The notes under the pieces: generated by a model
Seen by the model: only the letters and a program-made list of their open reading frames with translations
Databases searched by the model: none
What the model was told of the DNA's origin: nothing
Origin: Nepenthes gracilis
Lineage: Eukaryota; Streptophyta; Magnoliopsida; Caryophyllales; Nepenthaceae
Assembly: GCA_033239525.1 (NCBI GenBank)
Contig: BSYO01000014.1
Coordinates: 19,018,021-19,082,020 of the forward strand
DNA length: 64,000 bases
Direction: 5' to 3'
Program-made: the position numbers and the translations under genes
Part shown: in pieces, positions 1 to 11,500 of the stretch
Layout of the letters: every line of letters starts with the position of its first letter
How positions within the stretch are numbered: position 1 is the stretch's first letter

Positions 1-672
1 GTTTTGTACTTCTATACAGTTTCATCCATGCGAGTTTCCTTATCCATCATTGTTGAAATCATTATTGGTGAATACCCTTCCTTTTCATTCAAACACTTAA
101 AAAGCTGTTCATTTAATTTGGAGCCTCTTCAAATTAGATTGCAAAAAAAAAAAAACCCCTCACAATGTTCGCCACAACCATATCTAACATCCATCAAATT
201 TCATGCAGGTCCACTATACCAAACTCCCTCACACGCACCCTCCAAATCCACTCATGACTTTCACGCAATAGAAGGTCCCTTGCACCATTCCTTCGCCACA
301 ACATTGCCTAGTTATCGGCACATTAGCATCCGACGTCATCTCGACATCCATACAGTAAAAAAATCTATTCTTATTGAGATAATTTTCGATGGTACAAATT
401 ATAACCAATAGGTTTCAACCATGACAATATTTCTAAAAATGAAAAAACTCCGGCGTTATATCTCTGCTAGCCTCACTCCATGGAAAAAGACATCTACCAA
501 ATCCACTGCTTATGTAACTAATCGCTTGGAGGACTAGGAAAGCATCCAATGCAAAACCTTCTCTCGGTTCATCAACATATCCATCCCATCCATTTACAGC
601 CATCTTCCAATACTCTAGAATCCAAGGCTGCATGAGACTTTCTCGCAAATCAATATTAACTACATCACCCAC
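1..672 (-). pseudogene. Unidentified coding-like remnant
   Basis: On the minus strand an open stretch from 672 to 433 encodes about 79 residues with protein-like composition (segments such as QPWILEYWKMAVNGWDGY and EGFALDAFLVLQ). Reading on through a stop, the next codons also look protein-like. I do not recognise the family and see no start context, splice sites or second conserved motif. It may be a decayed exon or a transposase remnant. The plus-strand reading of the same stretch looks like noise. Low confidence. Confidence 0.2.
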
Positions 673-1959
673 GCATCAATTGCGATCCAAATAGCAAGCA
701 AACTCTATCAAATGAATTAAGAATAGAAATTGGCCATATCAATCAACAGTGATGGCTTCGGTTGGGTGGTTTTATTTATGGTTATTTTCGGTTGGAATTT
801 CTCCAACTGGGACTCAAATTTGAAAGAATCTTAATATTGGGCATTCTTTTGAGTCTCCGGTGAGAAAAAAATGGCCTGAAGATAAAGGCTGCTACAACGT
901 ACCATGAATATTTATCAAGTATAAAATCATGCTAACTCTTTCGATTTTCATTTGTTGTGCACTTTTTGTATCTATAAAATAGTTTCTTGATGATAATGTA
1001 CATTTTAAACTAATACTGGTTTGGATGGATAGCCAAAATTTTAATGGAAAATTCTTTATGAAATGGTATGATTTTACTTGTTGAATTTTGGATTATTTAT
1101 TTACGCATCTTACTTCGAATGACTAAGTTACCTGAAAATTTATTCGATTTTAATGCGAGAATGAAAGACTGAAGTGGTTCAGCATATCAACGTCTAAAGA
1201 GGGGTTGCACATGCATAAGTAGGTAGTAGTGGTAGGAGCGCCTAATAAGTCTCTTGTCTACCAATAATAAAGGGTTTGTAGAAGTAGTTTTTATTTCCGG
1301 TATTTGAATTTCAAAGTTGGCGTTCTGTAGATTTGTCCCATGTAAGAAAGAGGAAGAGAACCTTTGTATTATAACGTGTAAATGTTTATAGTTATGTTCG
1401 AGACTTTGCCAACCAATGTTGCAAAATTTAGATTTTGCATTATAACTTGGCCTTTGTATTATAACTTTGTATTATATATATATATATATAATATTTCTAT
1501 CGATATTTTTTTATCGACTTATAACTTATAAAAAAATTTAGATTTGATATATTTAACAATAATATGTATTATTTAATATATTTGATATCAATATAATTAC
1601 AATTAATACTGACATCAATATTTTTATTTATAGCTAACACTCCTTTCTTCATCTCCCTTGACACTCTCCTCAAATGGTTTGCATTTTTCCTCTCGTTCTT
1701 TTCTATCTCTTTTTAAGTGAAAAATTGAGAGGTCCAGGGGAAGTTGTGAGGGGTAGTTCAATTGGGCTGATCTTATTTTTCTCAAATAAAAAACAATAGC
1801 ATAGACAAATTGCTCTTTTATATTTTTAGAAGGATCATGATTATTATCAATGGATGATAATCATAGATGATATTAAGTACGTTAAACATTGATTTTCAAA
1901 AGTTTATTTCAAGATATTTGATCAAATTTTTGAGAGATGCATATTAATAACCAATGTTA
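673..1959. other. AT-rich intergenic sequence
   Basis: No open frame, RNA gene or terminal repeat is visible. A short TA microsatellite lies near 1475-1490. The sequence becomes Copia-like from about 1960. Confidence 0.5.
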
Positions 1960-2260
1960 CATTCGCAATCACTAAAGCTAGATTTATTGCGATGACTAAA
2001 ACTAGTAAGAAAACGCTGTAAATAAGTAAATTTATTCAAGTAGTCAGCTTATAACAAGATCAGTACATGTTACTTTATAATAATCAAAACGTCATTTATA
2101 TTTATAAGAACTGATAGTTTTATTTTAGATTGAAGCACATTAATATGAGATATCACTAGGTGAAAAATACTCTTGATTCAAAATTGTTACACACTTGATA
2201 AAATTAGTACTAAAGATAATGAATCAGATATAACAACTAAAGTGATGCAAAGATTAAATC
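1960..2260 (+). pseudogene. Copia RNase H 3'-end remnant
   Basis: The plus strand carries heavily mutated codons collinear with the end of a Copia RNase H. From about 1965 there is a decayed form of the AEYIA-TEACKE region, then the SAI...SKH region. Near 2200 is the best-preserved piece (KISTKDNESDITTKVM), which matches the KINIEDNGADMMTKIL tail of intact element A. A purine-rich stretch follows at about 2320. Many stops and frame changes are present. It is the 3' end of an old plus-oriented Copia copy, and no LTR boundary is resolved. Confidence 0.55.
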
Positions 2261-3368
2261 TTGCAGTGTGTCGATATATTATTGGGAAGGTGATAGTCCC
2301 ACAAGGTCGTAAGCAAAATATTATTGGGATAGGTCATTCTTTTGCAAATCTTATATACTTTTTTTACATATATTTTTTTATTATTATTGAACCTCACTTG
2401 ATGCATATCTGATAAGTATATTAGACAGAATGTTTATACTTGATGTATACATAAATAATACATTTACACGGGCAAAGTTTGCCCATGGCAATGGAACATT
2501 GGATTTGGGGCTAGAATGGTGGATTTGGTGGATCTAGCATTTGAATGGAGGACTTGGTGTTCAAACACCAGCCACTGGTATAAATTTAATGTTTTTATTC
2601 CAGAACAGTTATGTAAGTGCTTTCAAAAACATTTTGAATGCCAAATTGGGAGGGAGAAAGGGTGAATAGGAGGATGGAGAATATTTTGCTAACCATTTGG
2701 ATTTTGAATCACATTTCGATTTCTGCTATTCTAGCTTATGTTATTATAGTTATTGTCCAAAACATTTTACCAATAATTTTATCTAATTCGTTCTCTTATT
2801 ATTTATTTATCGGTTTTTCATTGTTTTGTGATGAAAGCAAAGGTGATTTTATCTAATTTATTACAATTAGACTCGTATATAGTGAAGATATTTTAGAAAT
2901 AAAATTTCATATTTTTCTCCTCATTCTTAAAGGAGATTTATACCAACAATTTTGTATTTCTTTAATTTATTATTATCAATTGTATAAATTTATTAGCATC
3001 TTGACTTCTTATGAATTTGAACAAAGAATTCGACAATCGATTATTATAGCGAATTGTTCTAAATTTTATGTGGGCAAAGTTTCGGTGGACCGACCCTGAC
3101 ATGTAATGCGCCCAATGACAAAGTTGTTCCTGTACATAGAACCTTGAACAAGAAAATGTAAAAGCAGTAGCTAAATGTTAAGGAGCAACATCAATTAATA
3201 ATAAACTTTTCATAATCGGAGGAAGTTGTTTAACTATGCTCCTCCTGCATAAGCATATACTTTGTATCGGTTCAATTGATGGTACAACGTTTTCATCTTA
3301 GCCGTGAAAAACTTTTACACTCGTTTGTTTAACCAGGACCGAACCGGCTGCCAACTCAATTATAGCCG
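2261..3368. other. Intergenic, no recognised feature
   Basis: AT-rich sequence, possibly including the decayed 3' LTR of the Copia remnant to its left. No gene, RNA or clear repeat boundary could be supported. Confidence 0.4.
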
Positions 3369-3691
3369 TTAGATGGGACCCAAATGGATAAACTTTTCAT
3401 TAAGTAGCATGATAAAAACCTCTGCCATTGCAGCATCACCATCACTGATTTTGAACAGGCCATTCACCATGATTGAAGGGATTCGGGTGGATACAGAAAG
3501 TACTGCTAAAATCAAAGCAAACTGTGTCAAAACAGCGGCAATACCGAGGCTGTCAAAAGCAGGAGACACTGAGCTTTTCCCTTGCCAGTAAATACGACAA
3601 CAATCAATAAACTCAAAAGGGCGATTCCAAGGTAGTAATACATTTCGCTGCAAGATAGCTCTATGAGGATTATCTTAAGGCCTTCCGCCAT
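3369..3691 (-). pseudogene. Unidentified membrane-protein-like fragment
   Basis: An ATG at 3689-3691 on the minus strand opens a frame beginning MAEGLKIILIELSC, followed by a hydrophobic segment (YYYLGIALLSLLIVVVF) typical of a membrane span. After a frame change near 3585 a second frame continues with another hydrophobic run (LTQFALILAVLSV), then MVNGLFKISDGDAAMAEVF, and stops at 3369. The two frames together read like about 105 residues of one small membrane protein broken by a frameshift or a missed short intron. The family is not recognised. An LTR-like segment of opposite orientation begins about 4 bp upstream of the ATG. Confidence 0.3.
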
Positions 3692-3694
3692 CTC

Positions 3695-4373
3695 TGTCTG
3701 TCTATCTCTTACGCCTCCTTTATGGACGAGGACTTTGTTTGAGGCGTCATGATCGAGAGAATTTGGACGAGGACTCCATCCACGCGTCCGTTGGCTTATT
3801 CTCTCATTAATGATCTGCGGCATCAATAAATGCGGGCAGACTGCTGTTGCAGTCTGATTGGAAGTTGGTGGCGGCCACAACTTCCAAGGTGTTGCAGGCC
3901 TGCCAGGCGTGCGCCTGGCAGGCGGCCTGGCAGGCAACATGCCCTGCCACCCTGGCGCTAGGGTGGCTGGGTAGCCTCATAGGATGGTGAATATATATAT
4001 ATTTATTTACATGTATATATATATATGTGTAGAGATCATTTAATGTGGGTGTGAAAGGTTGGTGAGTTGTGGTGTGTGCCTTTGTGAGCAACCACTTTGT
4101 GAAATTTGGGAGAGAAACACTTAGTGAGGAAAAGTTGTACACTTGAGATTGTTTTTCTTTAGTTTGAGCTTGTGTAGCTAACACTTGTAAACAATCCTTT
4201 TATAGTGTATTCTTTCATGGTTTTTCCCTTGCTTACAGAAGGGTTTTCTACGTTAAAATCGTGTGTTCCCTCTCATATTTTTCTCTACCTCTCTCGCCCG
4301 TCCGAGAGCCTTTGCTCTCTGTTTCTGTCCGAGCGTTGTGTCCGCTCGGCCTTCCGCGCGTTTTGCTCTAACA
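3695..4373 (+). mobile_element. LTR-like segment related to element B
   Basis: Plus-strand sequence collinear with the reverse complement of the element B LTR. Shared blocks include the GTCTGATTGGAAGTTG region near 3855, the TTGTAAACAATCC...TAGTGTATTCTTT region near 4187 and the GTCCGAGAGC region near 4305. It starts TGTCTG and ends CTAACA. No internal retrotransposon sequence adjoins it, and the 5-base flanks do not match. It may be an old solo LTR with decayed duplication or a truncated LTR. The left boundary is uncertain. Confidence 0.5.
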
Positions 4374-4630
4374 ATTAGCACGTTCTCAAATTCCAACCAA
4401 TATATTGTGCTTATTTAGACATTAAAATATTTACCATGAGAGAAATCTGTTTGCTTGCTTGCACGGTCGATTTCTACGGATGAGATGCTATATGCCAATT
4501 CTTATATAATATTATGATTGTGATATCAATGGATTTTAGAACCAGTCAGCATTAGGTTGACAAGTGTAATGGTAATTGGACCTCAAGATGCCTTCCATAG
4601 ATATTTAAAAAACCGCTAGCCATGTATCGG
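4374..4630. other. Short spacer, target side of element B
   Basis: AT-rich sequence with no gene. Its last five bases, ATTTG (4631-4635), are the left copy of the target-site duplication of element B. Confidence 0.5.
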
Positions 4631-4635
4631 ATTTG

Positions 4636-5408
4636 TGTTGGCGCAAAACGGAAGACACGGTGATCGGGCGGACGGATCACTTGGACGGCAACAAAGTAGA
4701 GCTCTCAGACGGACAGCCAAAAGTAGAAATAGAAAAACGAGAGAAACACACAGGAGATTCTAACGTGGAAAGACCCTTCTCAGCCAAGGAAAAAACCACC
4801 AAAGAATACACTACAAAGAATTGATTGTTTACAAGAATGTTAACTACACAAAGCACAAACAAAGGAAAAATAATCACAAGTGTATATCTCTCAATCTCTC
4901 TCTAAAAAGTGTCTCTCTCTATCTTTACAATAAGACTTGCCCACAACTCTCTCAAAGCATGCTTCAAGTGATTGTCTCTCATACTTCACGGTACTCTATC
5001 TCCAACAAGGGCACAAGCCTATATATACACATGAGGCCTAATGGTCGGTTAGTTACCCTAGCAGTAGGATAGTAGGACCACGCCTCCTAGGCCAGTCATG
5101 ACAGGTGCATGCCCGACGTGTTAGAGTGGTAGGCCTGACACCCTTGAAAGTTGTAGCCGCCTCAACCTCCAATCAGAGTGGGTCAACTGCCCACCTGCAA
5201 AACGCGGTTACAGTAGGCCTACGGAGAGAGAAAGTCAACGTCTAGGCTTTCAGAGTCATTGTCCATGTCCTCAACTACCTCTCGGACATGTCTCCTTCAA
5301 CGAGTCCTCGTCCGTCTTGACAGACTTCTCAGACCACTCCAAAAGTCTGCGTCCATTTTCCCCTTTTGAGTCCGCGGACAAAAATACCACGAAGGGAGTG
5401 ACCGAACA
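4636..5408 (-). repeat. 3' LTR of element B
   Basis: The 773-bp direct repeat partner of 8690-9465. It starts TGTTGG and ends ACCGAACA, immediately followed by the reverse-complemented polypurine tract. Confidence 0.92.
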
Positions 5409-5430
5409 AACTTCCCCTCACGACCGAGTG
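5409..5430 (-). promoter_or_regulatory. Polypurine tract of element B
   Basis: On the minus strand GAGGGGAAGTT directly precedes the 3' LTR. This is where plus-strand DNA synthesis would be primed. The same tract is seen in elements A and C. Confidence 0.75.
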
Positions 5431-5674
5431 GGAGTGAAGTTAGTTAGATCGACAATGTCACAACAAGCTTCCAGCATTCCCTTTGGCAAAACTTTGGTTA
5501 ACATGTTTGAGCATTGCCATCCGACCGGACCTTTCCAATTGATAGCTGCCCATCATAAAAAACGTCTCTCACCCAATGATATCGTACGTCAATGTGCTTT
5601 GACCTGGAATGGAATGAGGAGTTTTTACACAAGTGAATGACACTTTGGCTATCATGGAGGACCCCGTACGTTTC

Positions 5675-5935
5675 TTACCTTAGACCCAACTCTTTGACGA
5701 ACCTTTTCATCCAAAGCATTTCTTTGCAAGCCTTGGTCACGGCAATGAACTCTGCCTCCATAGTCGAGAGAGCGACGCATTTCTGCAACTTGGACTGCCA
5801 GGAGATTGCCCCTCCCACAAATTTTACCAAGTATTCGAACGTTGATTTTCGATAATCAACATCCTCGGCCATATCGGCGTCCGTGTACCTAACCCGCTGA
5901 AGCTTCTCTCCTCCAAACTGCAAACCCATCTTCAA
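5675..5935 (-). pseudogene. RNase H fragment of element B
   Basis: Minus-strand frame with the Copia RNase H signature: YTDADMAEDVDYRKST, then ISWQSKLQKCVALST and MEAEFIAVTKACKEMLWMK. It corresponds to the domain that removes RNA from the RNA-DNA hybrid during reverse transcription. The usual SDADMAGD region is altered to TDADMAED, and the frame is cut off from the upstream RT piece by stops. Confidence 0.85.
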
Positions 5936-6135
5936 AGTCCTACGAAGATATCTGAAAATCTACTTTACCGCAGACCAATGCTCCATCCCTGGGTTTGAGA
6001 GAAAACGGCTCATAAGACCAACCGCATTAGCAATGTCCGACCACGTACACAGGCCGTGTACATCAGACTACCAACGGCCGAGGAGTAAGGTATCTTACTC
6101 ATGCGTGCCTTTTTAGTGTCCAAATACGGATACTG

Positions 6136-6613
6136 TTACTTGCTCAGCCTAAAATGGTTGGCCAGAGGGGTACTAACAGGTTTGGAGCTTTCCATGTTGA
6201 ATCGCTGAAGCACCTTTTCAACATAGCCTTCTTGGGACAGCCAGAGCTTCCTGTTCCTTCGGTCGCAAAATATTCTGATTCCTGGAATATGCTTCGCCAG
6301 TCCGCGGTCCTTCATGAAGAAAGACTGCCCCAATTGCTCTTTCAGCTCCTTGATCCGAGCACTGTTCTGCCCCAATCGTCTCATCATTGTTGCCGGCCAT
6401 TCTTGGTCCGCCGTCTGCGGACTCAAGAGGTACTGGACGGACAGCTTTAACATCAACTCTGTCCGTCCGGGAAGTATTGGGTTGAAACTTCTTCTCTTTT
6501 CCAATATCCTCGATGGTCTCTTCCTCAACGAAGACTACATCTCGAGACCGGACCAGCTTCTCTTCTATTGGGTTATAGAATCTATACCCAAGTTCGTCCT
6601 CGTCGTAGCCCAA
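6136..6613 (-). pseudogene. IN C-terminus joined to RT thumb in element B
   Basis: Two overlapping minus frames. One (6613-6218) has the integrase C-terminal region (GYDEDELGYRFYNP, VRSRDVVF) and runs into the acidic linker (ESADGGPRMAGNNDE). The other (6528-6136) has RT sequence that in element A lies after the catalytic motif (KELKEQLGQSFFMKD, KLWLSQEGYVEKVLQRFNM). The intervening RT palm with its paired aspartates is absent, so about 0.75 to 0.8 kb has been deleted near 6390-6400. Confidence 0.8.
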
Positions 6614-6727
6614 AAAGATGCATTGCTTCGTCTTTGGCTATTACTTGCTCCTCTCATCTCTCGGAACATGAACAAAGGTCTTACAGCCAAATGTCCGAAG
6701 ATGGCTATAAGCTGGTTCCTTCCAGGT

Positions 6728-7009
6728 CTAAATCCTTTCTGGGACTTTCCCATCTAAAGTCTTACTGGGAGACCGTTTGATCACTTGGGCGGCCGCCTTC
6801 AAGGCCTCGGCCCAAAAAGATCCCGGAAGCCTCGCCTCGGACAACAAGCACCTGACCCTTTCCATCAGGGTGCGATTCATCCTCTCAGCCACACCATTCA
6901 ACTGTGGCATTTTCGGTGGAGTCTTCTGATGTTTGATGCCGTGAGCTCTGTAATAGGTATCAAAAGTCCCAATGTACTCTCCACCGTTGTTGCTCTGAAC
7001 GGCCTTCAA
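6728..7009 (-). pseudogene. Integrase core fragment of element B
   Basis: Minus-strand frame with the second half of the retroviral-type integrase core: AVQSNNGGEYIG (usually SDNG, so the second catalytic Asp is Asn here), then QLNGVAERMNRTLMERVRC with the catalytic Glu, and SFWAEALKAAA. The Asp loss alone would inactivate integration. It is homologous along its length to residues 551-640 of the element A polyprotein. Confidence 0.85.
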
Positions 7010-7077
7010 CTTCTTCCCGGTCTCATGCTCAACGAGGACATGAAATTGCTCAAAGATTCCTACGACCTAATCCTTGG

Positions 7078-7470
7078 TCATAAGCGGGAACACCCACAGC
7101 TTCCTCGAGCAATCGTCAATGAATGAGACAAAATATTGTGCTCCCCCAAAAGACCTTTCCGGGAGGGGACCACACACCTCTGTGTGGACGAGCTCTCCTC
7201 AGACCTTCTGGATGACGCGTCTCCATGAAAGAAGACTTTCCGTTGCTTCTCCGCCATACAGTAAGAGCAAGTCCTCGGCCGTTCTTCATTTAACTTTGGG
7301 ATGAGACCCTTCTTGGCCAGATGACTCATACCCCTCTCACTCATGTGCCCAAGCCTTTTATGCCACAGGCCCGAGGATTCCACACATCTTGTGGCATTCA
7401 CCTCTGCCACCTCAGCCGTGGCTTTCAACGCATAAAGGCTTGAGGTCTTTCCTCCTCGGGCAACCATCAT
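7078..7470 (-). pseudogene. Pre-integrase zinc-binding region of element B
   Basis: Minus-strand frame carrying the HHCC-type zinc-binding segment that precedes Copia integrase: LWHKRLGHMSERGMSHLAKKG, then TCSYCMAEKQRKVFFHG. The two His and two Cys ligands are preserved. After HGDASSR the frame shifts and integrase continues in another frame, so the polyprotein is broken here. Confidence 0.85.
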
Positions 7471-7789
7471 GGATCCCTTCTTCAGCTTGAAACTGTCGTC
7501 ACAAAAGACGCTGCAGTAGCCTTCATCATCAAGCCGTCCTACTGAAAATATTCATACGAATATCCAGGACATGTCGGACGTCCCTCAAAATCAGTCGGGC
7601 TCCATTGTTTGTCATCAAGGAGACATCGCCTCATCCAATGATCTCGGACATCTCCATGTTTCCCATCTTCAACACTCCTGGGGTACTTGGAGTGTAAGTG
7701 GAGAACAGCTTTCTCCCGGAGGTGACGTGTATGGATGCGTCAGAATCTACCACCCAGTCAGAAGCCTACTCAGCTACGCTCATAGAGTC

Positions 7790-8659
7790 CTAAAACTCGC
7801 AGGCCAAATGGAGGTCACCTCCTGTGACAACAGAGACCGAGAACTCTTCCTCGCCATGTCTCTTTTTGGCCCTTTCTTTTCTAGCGTTTTCATACTTCCA
7901 CTTGTAACAAAATCTTTTGATGTGACCCTTCTTACCATAATGATGGTACTCCATTTTCTGGTACTGAGAACGTGACTTACTTTGCCCTTTGTCTTCAGAC
8001 TTTGGGCCACGTCCTCGGCTCCTTCCCCTAAATTTGGTGACAAGGACCTCAGAGTGTTGAGAGGTAGACGTACCCTGAGACCGCCGTCTCATCTCCTCAT
8101 TCAGCACAACTCCTTTAGCCATCTCCCAAGTGACCACGCCGTCAGGAGCTGTGTTGGCAATGGTGATCCTCATGACCTCCTATGAGTCCAGGAGGGTTGC
8201 CAGGAGCCAGAGTCCGAGCACATCATCCTCAAATTTGATTCCCATGCCACATAGCTAGTCCACACAGCCCTGAAATTCGCTCAGGTGGTCGGCGACAGAT
8301 GAGCCGTCCTTGTACCGAATCTGCATTAGCCTCATCAAGTGAAAGATTTTGTTATTGCCGATCTTGGAGGCATAGAGCTTTTGTAATTTCTCCCAAAGAT
8401 CCTTGGCATTCGTCTCTCCCCAAACGTGGTTGTACACGTCATCGTCCATGAACTGCCGGATGTAACCGCACACTTGCTTGTACTCCAACACCCACTCCTT
8501 GTCCATTTTTGTTGCCGGCTTTTGTATGGCAAAAACCGAATTGTGCATGGACTTCACGAAGAGCAATTCTGACATCTTGCTCTGCCAAGTGTCAAAGTTG
8601 GTTCCATTTAAGCAAGTCATTTTGCTTCCTACCTCCATAGCAGCCAGCAACAAGGTCAC
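7790..8659 (-). pseudogene. Gag of element B
   Basis: 8659-8255 encodes the N-terminal capsid-like part (MTCLNGTNFDTWQSKMSELL, LWEKLQKLYASKIGNNK, SSVADHLSEFQGCVD). It continues in another frame at 8173-7790 through the nucleocapsid region. The zinc knuckle, C-x2-C-x4-H-x4-C in element A, reads EYHHYGKKGHIKRFC here, so two Cys ligands have become Tyr. A frameshift separates the halves. The ATG lies close to the primer-binding site, as usual for Copia. Confidence 0.8.
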
Positions 8660-8676
8660 CGTTCAAAGAACCACGT

Positions 8677-8687
8677 CTCTGATACCA
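8677..8687 (-). promoter_or_regulatory. tRNA-Met primer-binding site, element B
   Basis: The minus strand reads TGGTATCAGAG two bases inside the 5' LTR. This complements the 3' end of plant initiator tRNA-Met, the usual Copia primer. Confidence 0.85.
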
Positions 8688-8689
8688 CT

Positions 8690-9465
8690 TGTTGGTGTAA
8701 AATGGAAGACACGGTGACCGGGCGGACGGATCACTCAGACGGCAACAGAGTAGAGCTCTCGGACGGATGACCAAAAGTAGAGATAGAAAAACGAGAGAAA
8801 CACACACAAGATTTTAATTTGGAAAGACCCTTCTCAACCAAGGAAAAAGCCACCAAAGAATACACTATAAAAAATTGATTGTTTACAATAATGTTAGCTA
8901 TACAAAGTCCAAACAAAGAAAAAATAATCACAAGTGTATATCTCTCAATGTCTCTCTAAAAGGTGTCTCTCTCTCTATCTTTACAGTAAGGCTTGCCCAC
9001 AGCTCTTTCAAAGCATGCTCCAAGTGATTGTCTCTCACACTTCACGACACTCTATATCTAGCAAGGGCACAAGCCTATATATGCACATGAGGCCTAGTGG
9101 TTGGTCAGCCACCCTAGTAGTAGGGTGGCAGGACCACGCCTCCTAAGCCTGTCATGGCAAGCGCACGCCCGACGTGCCAGAGTGGCAGGCCTGATACCAT
9201 TGGAAGTTGTAGCTGTCTCAACCTTCAATCAGAGTGGGTCAACTGCCCACCTGCAAAACGCGGCTACAGCAGGCCTATAGAAAGAGAGAGTCAATGCCTA
9301 GGCTTTCATAGTCCTCGTCCATGTCCTCAACTACCTCTTGGACATGTCTCTTTCAACGAGTCCTCGTCCGTCTTGACAGGCTTCTCGGACTACTCCCAAA
9401 TTCCACGTCCATTTTCCCCTTTTGAATCCGCGGACAAAAATATCACGAAGGAAGTGACCTCAACA
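8690..9465 (-). repeat. 5' LTR of element B
   Basis: A 776-bp direct repeat partner of 4636-5408, ending CTCAACA next to the right target duplication ATTTG. Confidence 0.92.
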
Positions 9466-9470
9466 ATTTG

Positions 9471-9989
9471 TGTGTCACAATTAGTACCCTTAAGTACCTC
9501 TCTCTCATTACTCTTGATAATGGATGGGCTGTCATATCCATTAACTATAGAAAAAACAACCCCTAAATATGCATCAGTTGTTAGAATCATCCCATATTTA
9601 CGCATGATTTATTCCAAGTACCCTTGAGATTATCTTTGGAAAATATATGTTTTTGAATTTCTTACATATGGTTAGTGTTTTAAAATAATATTTGAAATTT
9701 CGAGGAATGAATAAGAACAAGATTGATACGTGTGGGTCACCACACCTTGAATTTTTGTTGCCTACTCTCTTCATGTTTCAACTCTAACAATCATGGCAGA
9801 AGGCAGTACCATTATCACATGCGTGGAAGCATATGAAAATCCTTTATCTTTGTTCCTTTGCAGCATCTGTTGAGTTATGTGTTACTCTCGTGTGGGCTCA
9901 TATCTATTTGACATGTTGTTCGGTGGTTCGAATGAAGACACATGGATCCTGTACTGATATTGAGGATTGCAATATTCACATGCACTATG
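9471..9989. other. Spacer without recognised gene
   Basis: Continuation of the sequence into which element B inserted. No coding or repeat signal could be supported. Confidence 0.4.
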
Positions 9990-10462
9990 AGGCGGTGAAA
10001 ACAATAAGTTTGCGCTCGAGCTGCGCCTAAGGGGCACCTGAAGCGCCGATTCCAAAAGGGGTGCACTAAAGAAGAATCTGAAGTGCTGAACCAACTGGCT
10101 TCCACGCCTAAGGTGTGCTCGATGGGTGCTCGAGAACCAGTTCACAGTATAAAAATGTACTTGCACGTTTTAGAGTAAACCGCTTACAATTTTGAAATCT
10201 AAAGAACGCCGACTTTGAGAAAAAAAAAAGAAAGATAGATAAAATTGAGAAGATGAAGATTTAAACAACCAATTGAGCTCCGAATTATATTTCAATCTCC
10301 GCTGACCTTGGGTACGATATTCTTGAAATTAAGAAAAATGTTTACCGATTTTATTTTTTTACTTTCTTCTTCTATTCTTTACAGTTTTGACTTATTTGTG
10401 ATAAAATATTGTAACCTTATATTTGATAGTTTGTGTAATCGAACTTATTGTACAGTAGATAT
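9990..10462 (+). repeat. LTR fragment related to element H
   Basis: Collinear by eye with the H LTR (36690-37140). It has a GC-rich block of GGGGCACC-like motifs, then CAGTATAAAAATG (a TATA-like box also present in H as a diverged form), a purine-rich stretch and CTTGGGTACGATATTCT. It is cut by the solo LTR at 10463 and seems to resume after 11823. Divergence is high, so boundaries are approximate. Confidence 0.4.
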
Positions 10463-11350
10463 TGATGCGTACATGGATCCGACTTCGAACAGATTCGGAT
10501 TCTTCGGGATGGTTTGAACCGGCTCCATTCACCGAGTGCGAATCCTGCACACCACTAAAGCAAACGAGAGGTCAGCGTTTACGGCGGGATGTAATCCCAC
10601 CGAAAACACTCCGACGCTCAAGTCAGTAAACAGCCTTCAATTGAAGGAACTGATAGAGAGTGAAAGCGATAGGAGAGGGGAAAGGAGTGTCTCGTTCCAG
10701 ATGTCAGAAAGACGCAAGTCCTTTCTCGTATCTGGATGGTGGGAAGGCAGAGAACGTGTGTAAAGACCTGTTCGTTGCCTTGGAGATGGATTGTGTTTGA
10801 GAGTTTGGCTACTGGGAACCAGAGCTTGTTTCTCAGAGCACTTAGGGTTTTTCTCTGTCTTAGCTTGAAGAAAGCTTGAAGAAAGAGAGAGAGAGTCTGT
10901 TCGTATGCCAGTGTTCAAGAGAGCGTGTATGAAAGCCTCAATGAAAGCGTCAATGAAAGCGTGCCCTGGATGCTGGATCCAGGGCCTCTTTTATGGCAAA
11001 GATGGTGATCTTCCTCTTTTGGAAGGAATTATCGTTACTATGATCTGCGGCCGGCCTTCCTTCTGGAGGCCGATGCTGGTTGCCCAATTGTGGAGGATTG
11101 TTTCCTTCTGAGGCAGTCAACCACTTTCCAAGTTAGCTTCCTTCCTTACCGTTGAGGTTCCTTGGCTGGCAAGGAGTTGGAAGGATTTGGCGCCTTCCTT
11201 ATTTGAAGGGCACCAATCTTGCTGATATTCCCTCTGAGATCGGGGAATATCCTTGAAAGATCGTGGTTGGCCTTGTTATGACTGATGGGCCTAAACGGGT
11301 CAGGCCCGTTACTGTTAGAAAGCTTTTCGAGGCCCAATGTGCAAAGCGTG

Positions 11351-11376
11351 GACGGTCAACGCCTGGGTTGACCGTC
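11351..11376. promoter_or_regulatory. Inverted W-box pair 1 in solo LTR
   Basis: GGTCAAC, a 6-bp spacer, then GTTGACC. Each arm contains the TTGACC core bound by WRKY factors in plants. Binding is inferred, not shown. Confidence 0.5.
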
Positions 11377-11500
11377 TGCGTGTGTGTTGGCCGCCCTTAT
11401 GAAGGGCGTCCGTCGTTGGCTTCCATTTGGGCTATGGGTCTGAGTGAGTCAGGCCCATTACTGTAGAAGGGCCTCGTTTGGGCCCAGCATGTAGGGAGCA

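Larger units (their letters stand above)
4636..9465 (-). mobile_element. Ty1/Copia retrotransposon B, internally deleted
   Basis: Complete element boundaries are visible. Two direct LTRs (4636-5408 and 8690-9465) start TGTTGG and end in CA, and are flanked by a perfect 5-bp duplication ATTTG (4631-4635 and 9466-9470). Coding fragments run on the minus strand in Copia order: gag, pre-integrase, integrase, truncated RT, RNase H. The primer-binding site (8677-8687) complements initiator tRNA-Met and a polypurine tract abuts the 3' LTR. The reading frame has several shifts, and the RT catalytic core is missing. LTR copies differ at roughly one base in ten over the first 150 bases, so the insertion is old. 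Tork-like by resemblance to element A. Confidence 0.93.

Noticed and set aside
3807..4184. Minus-strand frame of 125 codons
   Set aside because: It lies across the LTR-like segment and its TA microsatellite, contains low-complexity Tyr/Ile/His runs and has no conserved motif.
10637..10918. Minus-strand frame rich in Ser/Leu
   Set aside because: It lies wholly within the solo LTR leader region. Composition follows the purine-rich strand, not a protein family.
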